Origin: Oscillospiraceae bacterium
GTDB taxonomy: Bacteria; Bacillota; Clostridia; Oscillospirales; Ruminococcaceae
NCBI GenBank assembly: GCA_015067125.1
Contig: SVNB01000003.1
Location: 1 to 37,717 of the forward strand
Reading direction: 5' to 3'
Length of the DNA: 37,717 bases
Shown here: positions 26,129 to 37,100 of the stretch, in pieces
Layout: each line of letters opens with the position of its first letter
Numbering within the stretch: position 1 is the stretch's first letter
Notes under the pieces: model-generated
Seen by the model: only the letters and a program-made list of their open reading frames with translations
Told to the model about the DNA's origin: nothing
The model's database searches: none
Program-made: the position numbers and the translations under genes

Positions 26129-29100
26129 TTATTTCATTTTTACGTTTTCTTCGCCAATAAGCTGGCCAAGTTTTCTTATAACGTAGCCCTTGTCAACGTT
26201 GGTATCCACCCAAAGTTTTGCCGGAGCTTTTACGGTCTTTTTACTTTCCGCAAAATGAATATAAAGCGGCGTAAGACCTTCGAAAACCGCAAGAAAATCC
26301 ATTGCCTTTTTGTATTCCGCAGAATTTTCGCTTGGAACACGGATAAAAAGTCCCGAAGATGAAGTTTTTTGAGAAACCTCCGGAGCGGGTTCCGCTTCCG
26401 TCCTTTGCTGTGCAGGCGTTTTTCTTTGATAAGAATATGTTTGCATAAAAGGAATTCTTTGTGCATCTTCCACAGTAAGGAATCTTTCTGCAACAAGCTT
26501 TGTTTCTTCGTCTTCTCTGGAAGAAACCCTTGCTTCCACAACAACAGCTTCATTAACGTTTATAATTCCGCCGTATTCCTGAAGAACACGGGGAAATACA
26601 AGCGCTTCAAGGCTTCCGGTTGTATCTTCAAGCGTCACAAAAGCCATAACGTCATTGCTTTTTGTGGTTTTCATCTTTTTGCTTAAAACAATTCCGCAAA
26701 GACGGATGCGTTTATCTCCGTCTTCAGTATTTATCTGTTTTATTTCGAGCACTTTGCTGGCGCCTATTTTTTCGATGATTCCGCTGTATTCGTTCATCGG
26801 GTGACCGGAAAGATAAAGTCCGGTCGTTTCTTTTTCCATATTAAGAAGTTCCCGAAGAGAATATTCCGCAACGCGCGGAAGGTTATCTTCTTCCTCAAAT
26901 TCCTCCTCAAAACCTCCGAAAAGGCTCATCTGACCGGAAACATTCGCCTTTTTCTCCGCATCAATGCTCGAAAGAATTGCCTCGTAGCCGGAAAGCATCT
27001 GACGGCGATTTGCGCTGAAAGAATCAAGCGCTCCGCATTTTATAAGGCTTTCCAGTGTGCGCTTATTAAGTTCTCTGCCGTATGCACGCTTGCAGAAGTC
27101 TGTAAAGCCTTTATACTTGCCATTCATTTTTCTTTCGGTAATTATATCCCTGATAATGCCTCTTCCAAGGTTTTTTACCGCAAGAAGTCCAAAACGAACG
27201 CCTTCTCCGTCCCAAATAAATCCGCTTTCGGATTTATTTACGTCCGGACCGAGAACTTTAAGACCCATCTTCTGACATTCGCCTATATATTCTATTACTT
27301 TATCGGTATTATCAAGAACCGAACTTAACTGCGCCGCCATATATTCCCCGGGAAAATGACATTTTAAATATGCGGTGCGGTATGCAACCGTTGCGTATGC
27401 CGCCGCGTGGGATTTATTGAAAGCGTAGGACGCAAAAGAACTCATTTCATCAAAAATTTCGTTTGCAATCTTTTCCGGAACTCCGTTTCTTACAGCGCCC
27501 GCAATTTCAATATTACCGTTTTCGTCTGTTTTGCCGTGAACAAAATATTCTCGCTCCTGTGCCATAACGTCAAGTTTTTTCTTGCTCATGGCACGGCGCA
27601 CAAGGTCTGCGCGGCCGTATGAATATCCCGCAAGTTTGCGCACAATTTCCATAACCTGTTCCTGATAAACTATGCAGCCATAAGTAACGTCAAGAATAGG
27701 TTTAAGAAGCGGCGTTTTATATGTAACTTTTTCCGGATGGTGGCTGTTTTCAAGATATTTGGGAATGGAATCCATCGGACCCGGACGATAAAGAGAAATA
27801 ACTGCCGTAAGATCCTCGATGGATTTAGGGCCAAGTCCCATAAGAACGCTTCTCATTCCGGCAGATTCGAACTGAAAAACGCCCTGGGCGGCACCTTTGG
27901 TAAGCATATCATAAACTTCCGGGTCGCCGTCCGGCACTTTGGAAATATCAAAATCCGGAATGCGTTTTCTTACCGCTTTTTCGCAGTCGCTTATGGCGGT
28001 AAGGTTGCGCAAACCAAGAAAATCCATTTTTAAAAGTCCCAGTTCTTCAAGGGTCGTCATAGTAAACTGCGTTACAACAGATTCATCCGGTTTTGCGACC
28101 GGAACAAATTCGGTAACCGGTTCCGGTGCGATTACAACGCCTGCCGCATGAACGGAAGAATGCCGCGGCATACCCTCTACTCTTCTGGCTGTATCTATTA
28201 GCTCATAAACTTTCGGGTCGGTATCGTAAAGTGCTTTTATATCCGGAGAAACCGTCAGCGCTTTTTCTATGGTCATATGAAGATCCGTCGGAACAAGCTT
28301 TGCAACTTTATCCACGTCCTGATAAGGCATTCCCAATGCTCTGCCAACGTCGCGGATCGCAGCTCTTGCGGCAAGCGTTCCGAAAGTGATTATCTGAGCA
28401 ACGTGGTCTTCTCCGTATTTTCTGTTTACGTACTCAATAACTTCCTGCCTGCGTTCATAGCAAAAATCTATATCAAAGTCCGGCATGGAAACACGCTCCG
28501 GGTTAAGAAAACGCTCGAAAAGAAGATGATATTTTATAGGGTCAATATCCGTAATGCCTATGCAGTAAGCGCAAAGGCTTCCTGCGCCGGAACCTCTTCC
28601 CGGTCCTACCGGAATACCAACGCTTTTTGCATAATTTATAAAATCGTGGACTATAAGATAATAGTTTACATAACCCATGCGCTCTATAACGCCAAGTTCA
28701 TAATTAAGCCTGTCCCAAAGTTCCTGTTCCGGGTTTTCTCCGTATCTGCGATAAAGGCCTTCTTTGCACATACTTTCAAAATATTCCACGTTATCCCTGC
28801 CGTTTGGTACTTCAAAAGCAGGAAGCTTTGTGTGACCGAATTCAAAAGTCATATTGCAGCGGTCCGCGATTTTTTGGGTATTATCCACCGCTTCCGGAAC
28901 ATAGGAGAAAATTTCGCGCATTTCCTCTTCGGATTTAACGTAAAATTCATCTGTTTCAAAACCCATTTCGTTGTCTTCATCAACGGTGTGGTTGGTGCCG
29001 ATGCATACAAGAACGTTCTGCATTTTCGCATCGTCCTTGTTGATATAATGACAGTCATTGGTTGCCACAAGGGGAATTCCCGTTTCTTTGGAAAGCTTTA

Positions 29101-29665
29101 TAAGGTTAGGCAGAATGCGCTTTTGCTCTTCATAGCCATGATCCTGAATTTCTATAAAATAATTGTTTTCTCCGAATATATCGCGGTATTCCAATGCTGC
29201 TTTTTTGGCCGCCTCGTAATCGTTTTGGGTAAGATTGCGCGGAATTTCTCCCGCAAGGCAGGCAGAAAGCGCAATAATTCCTTCGTGATGTTTGCGCAGA
29301 AGCTCTTTATCCACACGGGGCTTTTTATAAAATCCTTCGGTAAATCCGGCAGAAACAAGTTTTATAAGATTTTTATAGCCGGTGTTGTTTTCGCAAAGAA
29401 GTACCAGATGATAGCTCCAATCCATAAGGTGTTCCTTGCTGAAACGCGAACGGTTGGCAACATAAACTTCGCAGCCGATTACAGGTTTAATGCCGTATTT
29501 ATTTGCTTCTCTGTAAAAATCAATTACGCCATACATAGCGCCGTGGTCGGTTATAGCCACAGCGGTCTGTCCCAGCTCTTTGATGCGCGGAATAAGCTTT
29601 TTTATTCTGCAGGCACCGTCAAGCAGGCTGTATTCTGTATGGAGATGAAGATGTGCAAAGCTCAT
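26129..29665 (-). CDS. dnaE: DNA polymerase III subunit alpha
   Basis: PHP domain FAHLHLHTEYSLLDGACRI; catalytic PDFDIDFC; GPGRGSGAGSL; OB-fold C-terminus. Confidence 0.98.
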   Translation of the reverse strand: MSFAHLHLHTEYSLLDGACRIKKLIPRIKELGQTAVAITDHGAMYGVIDFYREANKYGIKPVIGCEVYVANRSRFSKEHLMDWSYHLVLLCENNTGYKNLIKLVSAGFTEGFYKKPRVDKELLRKHHEGIIALSACLAGEIPRNLTQNDYEAAKKAALEYRDIFGENNYFIEIQDHGYEEQKRILPNLIKLSKETGIPLVATNDCHYINKDDAKMQNVLVCIGTNHTVDEDNEMGFETDEFYVKSEEEMREIFSYVPEAVDNTQKIADRCNMTFEFGHTKLPAFEVPNGRDNVEYFESMCKEGLYRRYGENPEQELWDRLNYELGVIERMGYVNYYLIVHDFINYAKSVGIPVGPGRGSGAGSLCAYCIGITDIDPIKYHLLFERFLNPERVSMPDFDIDFCYERRQEVIEYVNRKYGEDHVAQIITFGTLAARAAIRDVGRALGMPYQDVDKVAKLVPTDLHMTIEKALTVSPDIKALYDTDPKVYELIDTARRVEGMPRHSSVHAAGVVIAPEPVTEFVPVAKPDESVVTQFTMTTLEELGLLKMDFLGLRNLTAISDCEKAVRKRIPDFDISKVPDGDPEVYDMLTKGAAQGVFQFESAGMRSVLMGLGPKSIEDLTAVISLYRPGPMDSIPKYLENSHHPEKVTYKTPLLKPILDVTYGCIVYQEQVMEIVRKLAGYSYGRADLVRRAMSKKKLDVMAQEREYFVHGKTDENGNIEIAGAVRNGVPEKIANEIFDEMSSFASYAFNKSHAAAYATVAYRTAYLKCHFPGEYMAAQLSSVLDNTDKVIEYIGECQKMGLKVLGPDVNKSESGFIWDGEGVRFGLLAVKNLGRGIIRDIITERKMNGKYKGFTDFCKRAYGRELNKRTLESLIKCGALDSFSANRRQMLSGYEAILSSIDAEKKANVSGQMSLFGGFEEEFEEEDNLPRVAEYSLRELLNMEKETTGLYLSGHPMNEYSGIIEKIGASKVLEIKQINTEDGDKRIRLCGIVLSKKMKTTKSNDVMAFVTLEDTTGSLEALVFPRVLQEYGGIINVNEAVVVEARVSSREDEETKLVAERFLTVEDAQRIPFMQTYSYQRKTPAQQRTEAEPAPEVSQKTSSSGLFIRVPSENSAEYKKAMDFLAVFEGLTPLYIHFAESKKTVKAPAKLWVDTNVDKGYVIRKLGQLIGEENVKMK

Positions 29666-29683
29666 GTGTTCCTCCTTTTATGA

Positions 29684-31063
29684 TTATGCGGCTTCCGGTT
29701 CTTCGGAATGAACAGTCATTCCGTGGCGAAGCCAGTCGCCTTTTATATATCTTACAAAATAGATTATCGCTTTAAGCAATTCATCGCTGCAAACAATCGT
29801 CATTACCAAAAGCGGGTCGAGTTTTAGAAGAAGTCCGCAGACAGCACCGATTACGCCTTTTAGAAAAACCGCGGAACCAACGTCAATTTTTGCAACAAAG
29901 CCGGTATCTCCTCCTGCCCGAAGAACCCCTGCTCCAAGGTTCCAGCTTGTTCCGTAGCAAACGTCAATATATGCGCAGACAATAAGCATTTGGCGGATAT
30001 AATTTGCGGTTGTTTCGGAACATTCTATAAAGTTCGGGGCAAACGGTCTTATAATCAGAACAATCAAAGCCATAAAAACGCCGACGCCGATTCCGCCCAG
30101 AAGGAAAAATCTGCTCCATTTTTTGGCCTCGGCATCTTTTCCGGCGCCAATCATATTGCCCAAAAGAATAAGCGATGCGTTTGAAAAACCACACATTGCG
30201 ACGGTGGAAAGATCCAGAATTACAAGCACAAGGCTGTATGCAGCCAAAAATTCCTTGCTGTATTGGCCAAGTATTGCGGACTGCGCCGTCATTCCGAAGC
30301 CCCATATAAATTCGCTTATAAAAACCGGAATTCCAAATTTGAGAAACGCCGGAATATATTTTTTTGCGTTGATAAAAAGATATTTAAAGCGGAAGTTGAG
30401 CAGGTGCTCGAACTTATGCATATAGATCATCACAAGAATAAATTCCAGCGATTTGCTGACAGCGGTTGCTATTGCCGCACCGCTGACTTCGAGCCTTGGA
30501 GCACCAAGGTTTCCATAGATGAGCACCCAGTTGAGCACCAGGTTGGTAAGGCACGAGACCGTATATACAACAACGGATATTTTTACGTTGTGAACAGAAC
30601 GAAGGTTGCAGAGATATGTGGTGGAAATCGCCGGAAGAATATAGAACCAGCCCATAATCCTCATATATTCAATGCCAAACGCAATAACCTCCGGGTCGCT
30701 TGCAAAAATCCTCATTACATACTGGGGAAAAATAAGAACCACCGCAGAAAGAGCCGCTGCCGCAAGAATATTTATCCTCATGGCAAAACCCACAAGATCC
30801 CGGATGGGTTCGATTTTTTTCTGTCCCCAATAGCGGCTTGCTATAACGACAGAAGCCATGCTGATTCCCCAAACGAACATATTGAAGAATACGTAAAGAG
30901 AGTTAACCTGATTGATCGCTCCAAGCTGGGCTTCGCCCACGGAACCGATCATTATTGTATCGAGCATATTTACCAGAACGCTTACAAAGTTCTGTGCCGC
31001 CACCGGAATTCCAATTTTGAACATCTGCCCTATTATTTCTTTTTTTGTGTACATCTGTTCCAT
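29684..31063 (-). CDS. MATE family efflux transporter
   Basis: 459 aa polytopic protein: GIPVAAQNFVSVLVNMLDTIMIGSVGEAQLGAINQVN. Confidence 0.93.
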   Translation of the reverse strand: MEQMYTKKEIIGQMFKIGIPVAAQNFVSVLVNMLDTIMIGSVGEAQLGAINQVNSLYVFFNMFVWGISMASVVIASRYWGQKKIEPIRDLVGFAMRINILAAAALSAVVLIFPQYVMRIFASDPEVIAFGIEYMRIMGWFYILPAISTTYLCNLRSVHNVKISVVVYTVSCLTNLVLNWVLIYGNLGAPRLEVSGAAIATAVSKSLEFILVMIYMHKFEHLLNFRFKYLFINAKKYIPAFLKFGIPVFISEFIWGFGMTAQSAILGQYSKEFLAAYSLVLVILDLSTVAMCGFSNASLILLGNMIGAGKDAEAKKWSRFFLLGGIGVGVFMALIVLIIRPFAPNFIECSETTANYIRQMLIVCAYIDVCYGTSWNLGAGVLRAGGDTGFVAKIDVGSAVFLKGVIGAVCGLLLKLDPLLVMTIVCSDELLKAIIYFVRYIKGDWLRHGMTVHSEEPEAA

Positions 31064-31069
31064 AATTTA

Positions 31070-31984
31070 TTATATTTTTCCGTTTCTGATGTTATTTGCA
31101 ATTTCGCTGATCTTTTTAAGTCTGTGGTTCATTCCGGATCGCGAAAGAGGCGGTTCCACGGATTCGCAAAGTTCGCGCAAGGACATTTCCGGGTTTTCCA
31201 GCCTAAGTTTTGCCACCTGATACAGTTCTTCCGGAAGAAAACTTTCGCTTTTCTGTTCAAAAATATATTTAATATCTGCCACCTGGCTTAAAGATGCGTT
31301 AAGAGTTTTATCCATATTTGCGTTATCGCAGTTCATACGGCGGTTTACCCTGTTTTTTATATCCTTTTCTATTTTTATATTCATCATTTCAAGCGAAGAA
31401 AGCACTGCGCCTATATATGTAAGCATATCTTCTATGTTTTCGCTTTCTTTGTAATAGACGATATAGGAACCGCGGCGCACGGCGCTTTTTGGCTGAGGAA
31501 GAACTTCTCCCACAAGGGCAAGCAAATCTTTGCAAAGGTTCATATAGCTTACGCCGAATTCCAGATGATATTCCTTATTCGGGTCCGTAAGGCTTCCGCA
31601 TACAAGGTAAGCTCCGCGCAGAAAATACGGAACGTCTTCTTCATTTTCTAAATTTGCGCGGTTTATGCGAAGAGTAGGTTCTTTGGGCATATGATAAAAA
31701 GCTTCGAGGACTTTTCTTCTTTCGGAAGCTTTTTCCACGCTCACCTTATAAAGCGTTCCCCTTGCCCGTTCGTGAAAAATTATTTTTGCGGAAATTCCGC
31801 AATGTGTTGCAAGCGCTTCTGCAAAAAGCCTTGCGGTAGGTTCATGCACAACAGAAAAACTTATTTCATCCGCGTTGAACTTATGAGAAAAAATCAAAAA
31901 ACCGTAAAGAAGCGCGTGTATCGCGCTTTCTTCTTCCGGAACATCTTTGCAAAGCTCGTCTTTTAAATTTGCCGCAAAGGACAT
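31070..31984 (-). CDS. whiA: DNA-binding protein WhiA
   Basis: MSFAANLKDEL...RGAYLVCGSLTDPNKEYHLEF..., C-terminal HTH LRELCESVEPPLSRSGMNHRLKKI. Confidence 0.96.
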   Translation of the reverse strand: MSFAANLKDELCKDVPEEESAIHALLYGFLIFSHKFNADEISFSVVHEPTARLFAEALATHCGISAKIIFHERARGTLYKVSVEKASERRKVLEAFYHMPKEPTLRINRANLENEEDVPYFLRGAYLVCGSLTDPNKEYHLEFGVSYMNLCKDLLALVGEVLPQPKSAVRRGSYIVYYKESENIEDMLTYIGAVLSSLEMMNIKIEKDIKNRVNRRMNCDNANMDKTLNASLSQVADIKYIFEQKSESFLPEELYQVAKLRLENPEMSLRELCESVEPPLSRSGMNHRLKKISEIANNIRNGKI

Positions 31985-32008
31985 TTTGTTCTTCCTGCCT
32001 TTCTATTT

Positions 32009-32917
32009 TTATAATCCTAAAATTTCAACTTCCGGTTCAAGGAAGAATCCCGTATCGTCCTTTACCTTTTTCTGAACATCTTTGATAAGCTGCAAAACAT
32101 CTTTGCAGGTTGCGCCGCCTATGTTTACTACAAATCCGGCGTGTTTCGTGCTTACTTCCGCTCCGCCGACTCTGAAACCTTTAAGTCCGCACTGATCAAT
32201 AAGCGCGGAGGCAAAAGCGCCTTCCGGACGTTTGAACGTACTTCCGGCAGAGGGTTTATCCATAGGCTGTTTATCAAAACGGCGGCCCAAAAGATCATCC
32301 ATCTTTGCTTTTATATCCTCTTTATTGCCTTTTGTAAGTCTAAATGCCGCACCGGTGATAAAATACTCTTTTGCGCTGTATGCGCTGTGGCGATAGCTCA
32401 TCAAAAGCTCTTCTCCGGTAAATCTTCCCGGATTGCCATCTTTATCAACGTGATCGGCATAAAGAATAACATCTTTTATTTCTCCGCCGTATGCTCCGGC
32501 ATTCATAAAAACTGCTCCTCCTACAGAACCCGGTATTCCATAAGCAAATTCCAGTCCGGAAAGAGAATTTTCCAGTGCAAAATTGCAAAGAGCCGCAAGA
32601 CCTGTTCCCGCTTCGCAATAAACGGTTTCTTCATCAAGTAAAGTAATTTTGGAAAACTCGCTGCCGAAGTTCATAACAATTCCGTCAATGCCGTCATCAG
32701 AAACAAGCACATTGGAACCTTTGCCGAGCGGAAGAAGCTTTGTATTGTTTTTTTGGCAGAATTCAATAATATCGCATACTTGTTTTACGGAAGAAGGCTT
32801 TGCAAAAATTTCGGCAGGCCCGCCGATTTTAAAAGAGGTATGCTTTGCAAGGCTTTCGTGCTCAAAATATTTTATTCCGTGCTCATCGGCAAAACTGTAA
32901 AATGCTTCTTTGTTCAA
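32009..32917 (-). CDS. murB: UDP-N-acetylenolpyruvoylglucosamine reductase
   Basis: LLPLGKGSNVLVSD, GIPGSVGGAVFMNAGAYGGE, KPSAGSTFKRPEGAFA. Confidence 0.97.
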   Translation of the reverse strand: MNKEAFYSFADEHGIKYFEHESLAKHTSFKIGGPAEIFAKPSSVKQVCDIIEFCQKNNTKLLPLGKGSNVLVSDDGIDGIVMNFGSEFSKITLLDEETVYCEAGTGLAALCNFALENSLSGLEFAYGIPGSVGGAVFMNAGAYGGEIKDVILYADHVDKDGNPGRFTGEELLMSYRHSAYSAKEYFITGAAFRLTKGNKEDIKAKMDDLLGRRFDKQPMDKPSAGSTFKRPEGAFASALIDQCGLKGFRVGGAEVSTKHAGFVVNIGGATCKDVLQLIKDVQKKVKDDTGFFLEPEVEILGL

Positions 32918-32929
32918 AGCTTTTCCTCC

Positions 32930-33904
32930 TTATTCATCAAGTCCGTAATAGGAATCCCATTCGCCAAGGTCCTCGTCGTCGTCCCAAAGCGGAACGCTGA
33001 GGCGCTCCATAAGTTCCAAAGCGGCATTGTTGCCCATTCGTTTCTGGCGGTTGTTCATAGCCGCAACTTCAACAATAACGGCAATGTTGCGTCCCGGCTG
33101 TACCGGAATGGTATAAATCGGAACGTCAACATCAAGAATTTTTGTATAAACGTCCTCCGCACCCATACGGTCATAAACTTTATCGTTATCCCAGGGTTCA
33201 AGATTGATTATCATATCAAGCTTTGCGCTTTTTTTTACGGAACCCATACCAAAAAGGTTTCTTGCGTTAATAATACCTACGCCGCGCAGCTCCATAAAAT
33301 GGCGTATATTTTCCGGAGAAGTGCCCACAAGGCTTCTGTTGGAAACTCTTCTTATTTCAACGGCATCGTCCGCAATAAGGCGGTGTCCGCGCTTGATAAG
33401 TTCCATTGCCACTTCGGATTTACCAACGCCGCTGTCGCCGTAAAGAAGCACGCCTTCGCCGTAAACCTCTACAAGAACGCCGTGGCGGGTTATGCGTTTT
33501 GCCAAAGCAACGCTTAAAGTCTGGGTAAGTCCCGCAACAAATTCCGAAGTCATTTCGGAAGTTCTGAAAATCGGAACATTATATTTTTGCGCAAGTTCCA
33601 AAAATTTTCTGTCAACGGAAAGATTCCATGTGATTATTATGACCATTGGCTTTCTGGAAAGAAAAGCATCAAGCGCTTCGTACATTTTCGCGCCAAGGTT
33701 TTTAAGATAGCTGTATTCCGTCTTTCCGATGATCTGCACCCTGGAAGGATCAAAAAGTTCGTAAAAACCTGCAAGCTGAAGCCCCGGACGGTTAACCTCG
33801 TTTGTATTGATTCTTATTTCTTCAATGTTTTCCGGTGCCCACACTTTTTCAAGGTTAAATTCCTTTATAAGTTTCTTTAAGCTTACGCTGTAATTAGAAG
33901 CCAT
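32930..33904 (-). CDS. hprK: HPr kinase/phosphorylase
   Basis: Walker A YGDSGVGKSEVAMELI, GVGIINARNLFGMGSV; start MASNYSV after AGGAGG. Confidence 0.97.
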   Translation of the reverse strand: MASNYSVSLKKLIKEFNLEKVWAPENIEEIRINTNEVNRPGLQLAGFYELFDPSRVQIIGKTEYSYLKNLGAKMYEALDAFLSRKPMVIIITWNLSVDRKFLELAQKYNVPIFRTSEMTSEFVAGLTQTLSVALAKRITRHGVLVEVYGEGVLLYGDSGVGKSEVAMELIKRGHRLIADDAVEIRRVSNRSLVGTSPENIRHFMELRGVGIINARNLFGMGSVKKSAKLDMIINLEPWDNDKVYDRMGAEDVYTKILDVDVPIYTIPVQPGRNIAVIVEVAAMNNRQKRMGNNAALELMERLSVPLWDDDEDLGEWDSYYGLDE

Positions 33905-33942
33905 AGCGCGCCTCCTATAATTTATATAATAAACCAAGATAT

Positions 33943-33971
33943 ATTATAATACTATAAAGCATTTTTTTCAA
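33943..33971 (-). promoter_or_regulatory. Candidate promoter for hprK
   Basis: TTGAAA-N17-TATAAT on the minus strand. Confidence 0.7.
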
Positions 33972-34120
33972 CAATTTTAGATAAAGTTAATGAATCCGCA
34001 GACATTCGTCAAAATTGATAATGCCGCTTTGTCTGCATTTTGTTTTTTTTGTACGGCGGATTAAAATTTTTATATATTTGTATTCTTTTTTGTAAATTTA
34101 TATAAGTTTTGCAAAAACAT

Positions 34121-34149
34121 TTGAAAGATTTGCGAATACATGATAATAT
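34121..34149 (+). promoter_or_regulatory. Candidate promoter for the pyruvate:ferredoxin oxidoreductase gene
   Basis: TTGAAA-N17-TAATAT on the plus strand. Confidence 0.65.
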
Positions 34150-34191
34150 TATGATGTTCAATTATGTTTATTAAAAGGAGTTGAAAAAACA

Positions 34192-37100
34192 TTGGCACGT
34201 TCTAAAAAAACCATGGACGGCAACACCGCTGCCGCACACGTTTCTTATGCCTATACCGATGTTGCAGCAATTTATCCCATTACCCCTTCTTCTGTAATGG
34301 CAGAACTTGCTGACAAATGGGCAGCAAGCGGAAAAACCAATATTTTCGGAAACAAAGTACAGGTTACCGAAATGCAGTCCGAAGCCGGTGCAGCCGGTTC
34401 CGTTCACGGTTCTCTTGCCGCAGGCGCCCTTACCACCACTTTCACCGCATCCCAGGGTCTTCTTCTTATGATCCCCAATATGTATAAAATTGCCGGTGAA
34501 CTTCTTCCCGGAGTTATCAACGTTTCCGCAAGAGCTCTTGCTTCTCACGCTCTCAGCATTTTCGGTGATCATTCCGACGTTTACGCCTGCCGCCAGACCG
34601 GTTTTGCAATGCTCTGTTCCGGCAACCCCCAGGAAGTTATGGACCTTGGCCCTGTTGCACATCTTTCCGCAATTAAAGGCCGCGTTCCTTTCGTTCATTT
34701 CTTTGACGGTTTCAGAACCTCTCACGAGGTTCAGAAAATCGAAGTATGGGATTACGAACAGCTTAAAAATCTTGCGGATTTTGATGCAATCGAAGCATTC
34801 CGCGAGCACGCACTTAACCCCAACCACCCCGTAACCCGCGGTACCGCACAGAACCCGGATATTTTCTTCCAGGCACGCGAAGCAGCAAACAAATTCTACG
34901 ATGCTCTTCCCGCTGTTGTTGAAGATTATATGAATAAAGTCAACGCTGAAATCGGCACCGATTACAAACTTTTCAACTATTACGGCGCACCGGATGCGGA
35001 ACACGTCATCGTAGCAATGGGTTCCGTTTGCGATTCCATCGAAGAAACCATCGATTATCTTAACGCAAACGGCGGCAAATACGGCCTTGTAAAAGTTCGT
35101 CTTTACAGACCTTTCAGCAAATGCCACCTTATCAACGCTATTCCCGAAACCGCAAAAACCATCACCGTTCTCGACAGAACCAAAGAACCCGGCTCCATCG
35201 GTGAACCTCTTTATCTTGATGTTGCAGCGGCTGTTCGCGGAACAAAATTTGAAAACGTCGAACTTCTTGGCGGTCGTTACGGCCTTGGCAGCAAGGATAC
35301 CACCCCTGCACAGATCATTGCCGTTTACCGCAACGCAGAAGCAAACGGCAAGCACACCTTTACCCTTGGCATCGAAGATGACGTTACCAACCTTTCTCTT
35401 GAAATTAAAGAAAACCCCGATACCACCCCTGCCGGCAATATGAGCTGCATGTTCTGGGGACTTGGTTCCGACGGTACCGTTGGTGCAAACAAAAACTCCA
35501 TCAAAATCATCGGCGACCATACCGATCTTTACGCACAGGGTTATTTTGCATACGACTCCAAAAAATCCGGCGGCGTAACAATTTCTCACCTTCGCTTCGG
35601 CAAATCTCCCATCAAATCCACCTATTATATCAACAAAGCAGATTTTGTTGCATGCCACAACCCTTCTTACGTTGATAAATATGATATGACCGCTGTTCTT
35701 AAAAAAGGCGGAAAATTCCTTCTCAACTGCAGCTGGGATCTTGAAGAACTTGGCAGACGTCTTCCCGGTGACGTAAAACGCTTCATCGCAGAAAACGAAA
35801 TCGAACTTTACACCATCGATGGTATTTCCATCGCAAAAGAAATCGGCCTTAACGGAAGAATCAATACCATTCTTCAGTCCGCTTTCTTTAAAATCACCGA
35901 AATCATTCCTGCTGAAGAAGCAGAAAAATTCATGAAAGAAGCGGCATTTGCAAGCTATGGCAAAAAAGGCGATGCTGTTGTAGAAATGAACTATAAAGCA
36001 ATCGAACGCGGTATGACCAGCTTTACCAAAGTTGATTATCCCGCAGACGAATGGGCAAAAGCAGAAGGTGCAATCCCCACCCCTGTTGCAACCGGCGAAG
36101 ATAAAGAAATCGTAGATTTTATCAACAGCATTCTTGTTCCCGTTGCGGCACAAAAAGGTGATAAACTTCCCGTTTCCGTATTCTCCGGACGCGAAGACGG
36201 CACCTTCCCCGCAGGTTCCGCAGCTTATGAAAAACGCGGCATTGCGGTTGACGTTCCCGAATGGCTTCCCGAAAACTGCATCCAGTGCAACATGTGCTCT
36301 TATGTATGTCCCCATGCGGCTATCCGCCCTGTTGTTCTTGATGATGCAGAACTTGCAAACGCTCCCGAAGGAACCAAATCCCTTCCTATGACCGGTCTTG
36401 CAGATAAAAAATTCGCTCTTACCGTTTCCGCTCTCGACTGCACCGGCTGCGGTTCCTGCGTAAACGTCTGCCCCGGCAAAAAAGGTGTAAAAGCGCTTGA
36501 AATGAAAGCTCTTGATACCCAGCTCGGCGAACAGAAAGTATTCAATTACGGCATTGATATTCCCGAAAAAATCGAAGTTGCACAGAAATTTAAACCCAAC
36601 ACTCTTAAAGGTTCCCAGTTCCGCCGTCCTCTTCTCGAATTCTCCGGCGCTTGCGCAGGCTGCGGCGAAACTCCTTATGCAAAACTTGTAACCCAGCTTT
36701 TCGGTGACAGAATGTATATTGCAAACGCAACCGGCTGTTCCTCCATCTGGGGCGGTTCCGCACCTTCCACTCCTTATACCAAAAACGCGGAAGGCAAAGG
36801 TCCCGCATGGGCAAACTCCCTCTTCGAAGATAACGCAGAATACGGCTACGGTATGTTCCTCGGCCAGGAAGCTATCCGTAACAGCTATATCGCAAAAGTA
36901 AAAGACGTTGCTGAAAACGGAAGCAACCCCGCTGCAGTAGCTGCCGCAAACAACTACCTCGAAACCCTTAACGACGGCGAAGCAAACGCAGCTGCAACCA
37001 GAGAACTTGTTGAAGCTCTTACCGCTTGCGATTGTGACAAAGCAAAAGCAATTCTTAAAGGCAAAAACTACCTCGCCAAAAAATCCGTATGGGCATTCGG

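Noticed and set aside
28277-29683. 468-aa plus-strand ORF
   Set aside because: Antisense shadow of dnaE.
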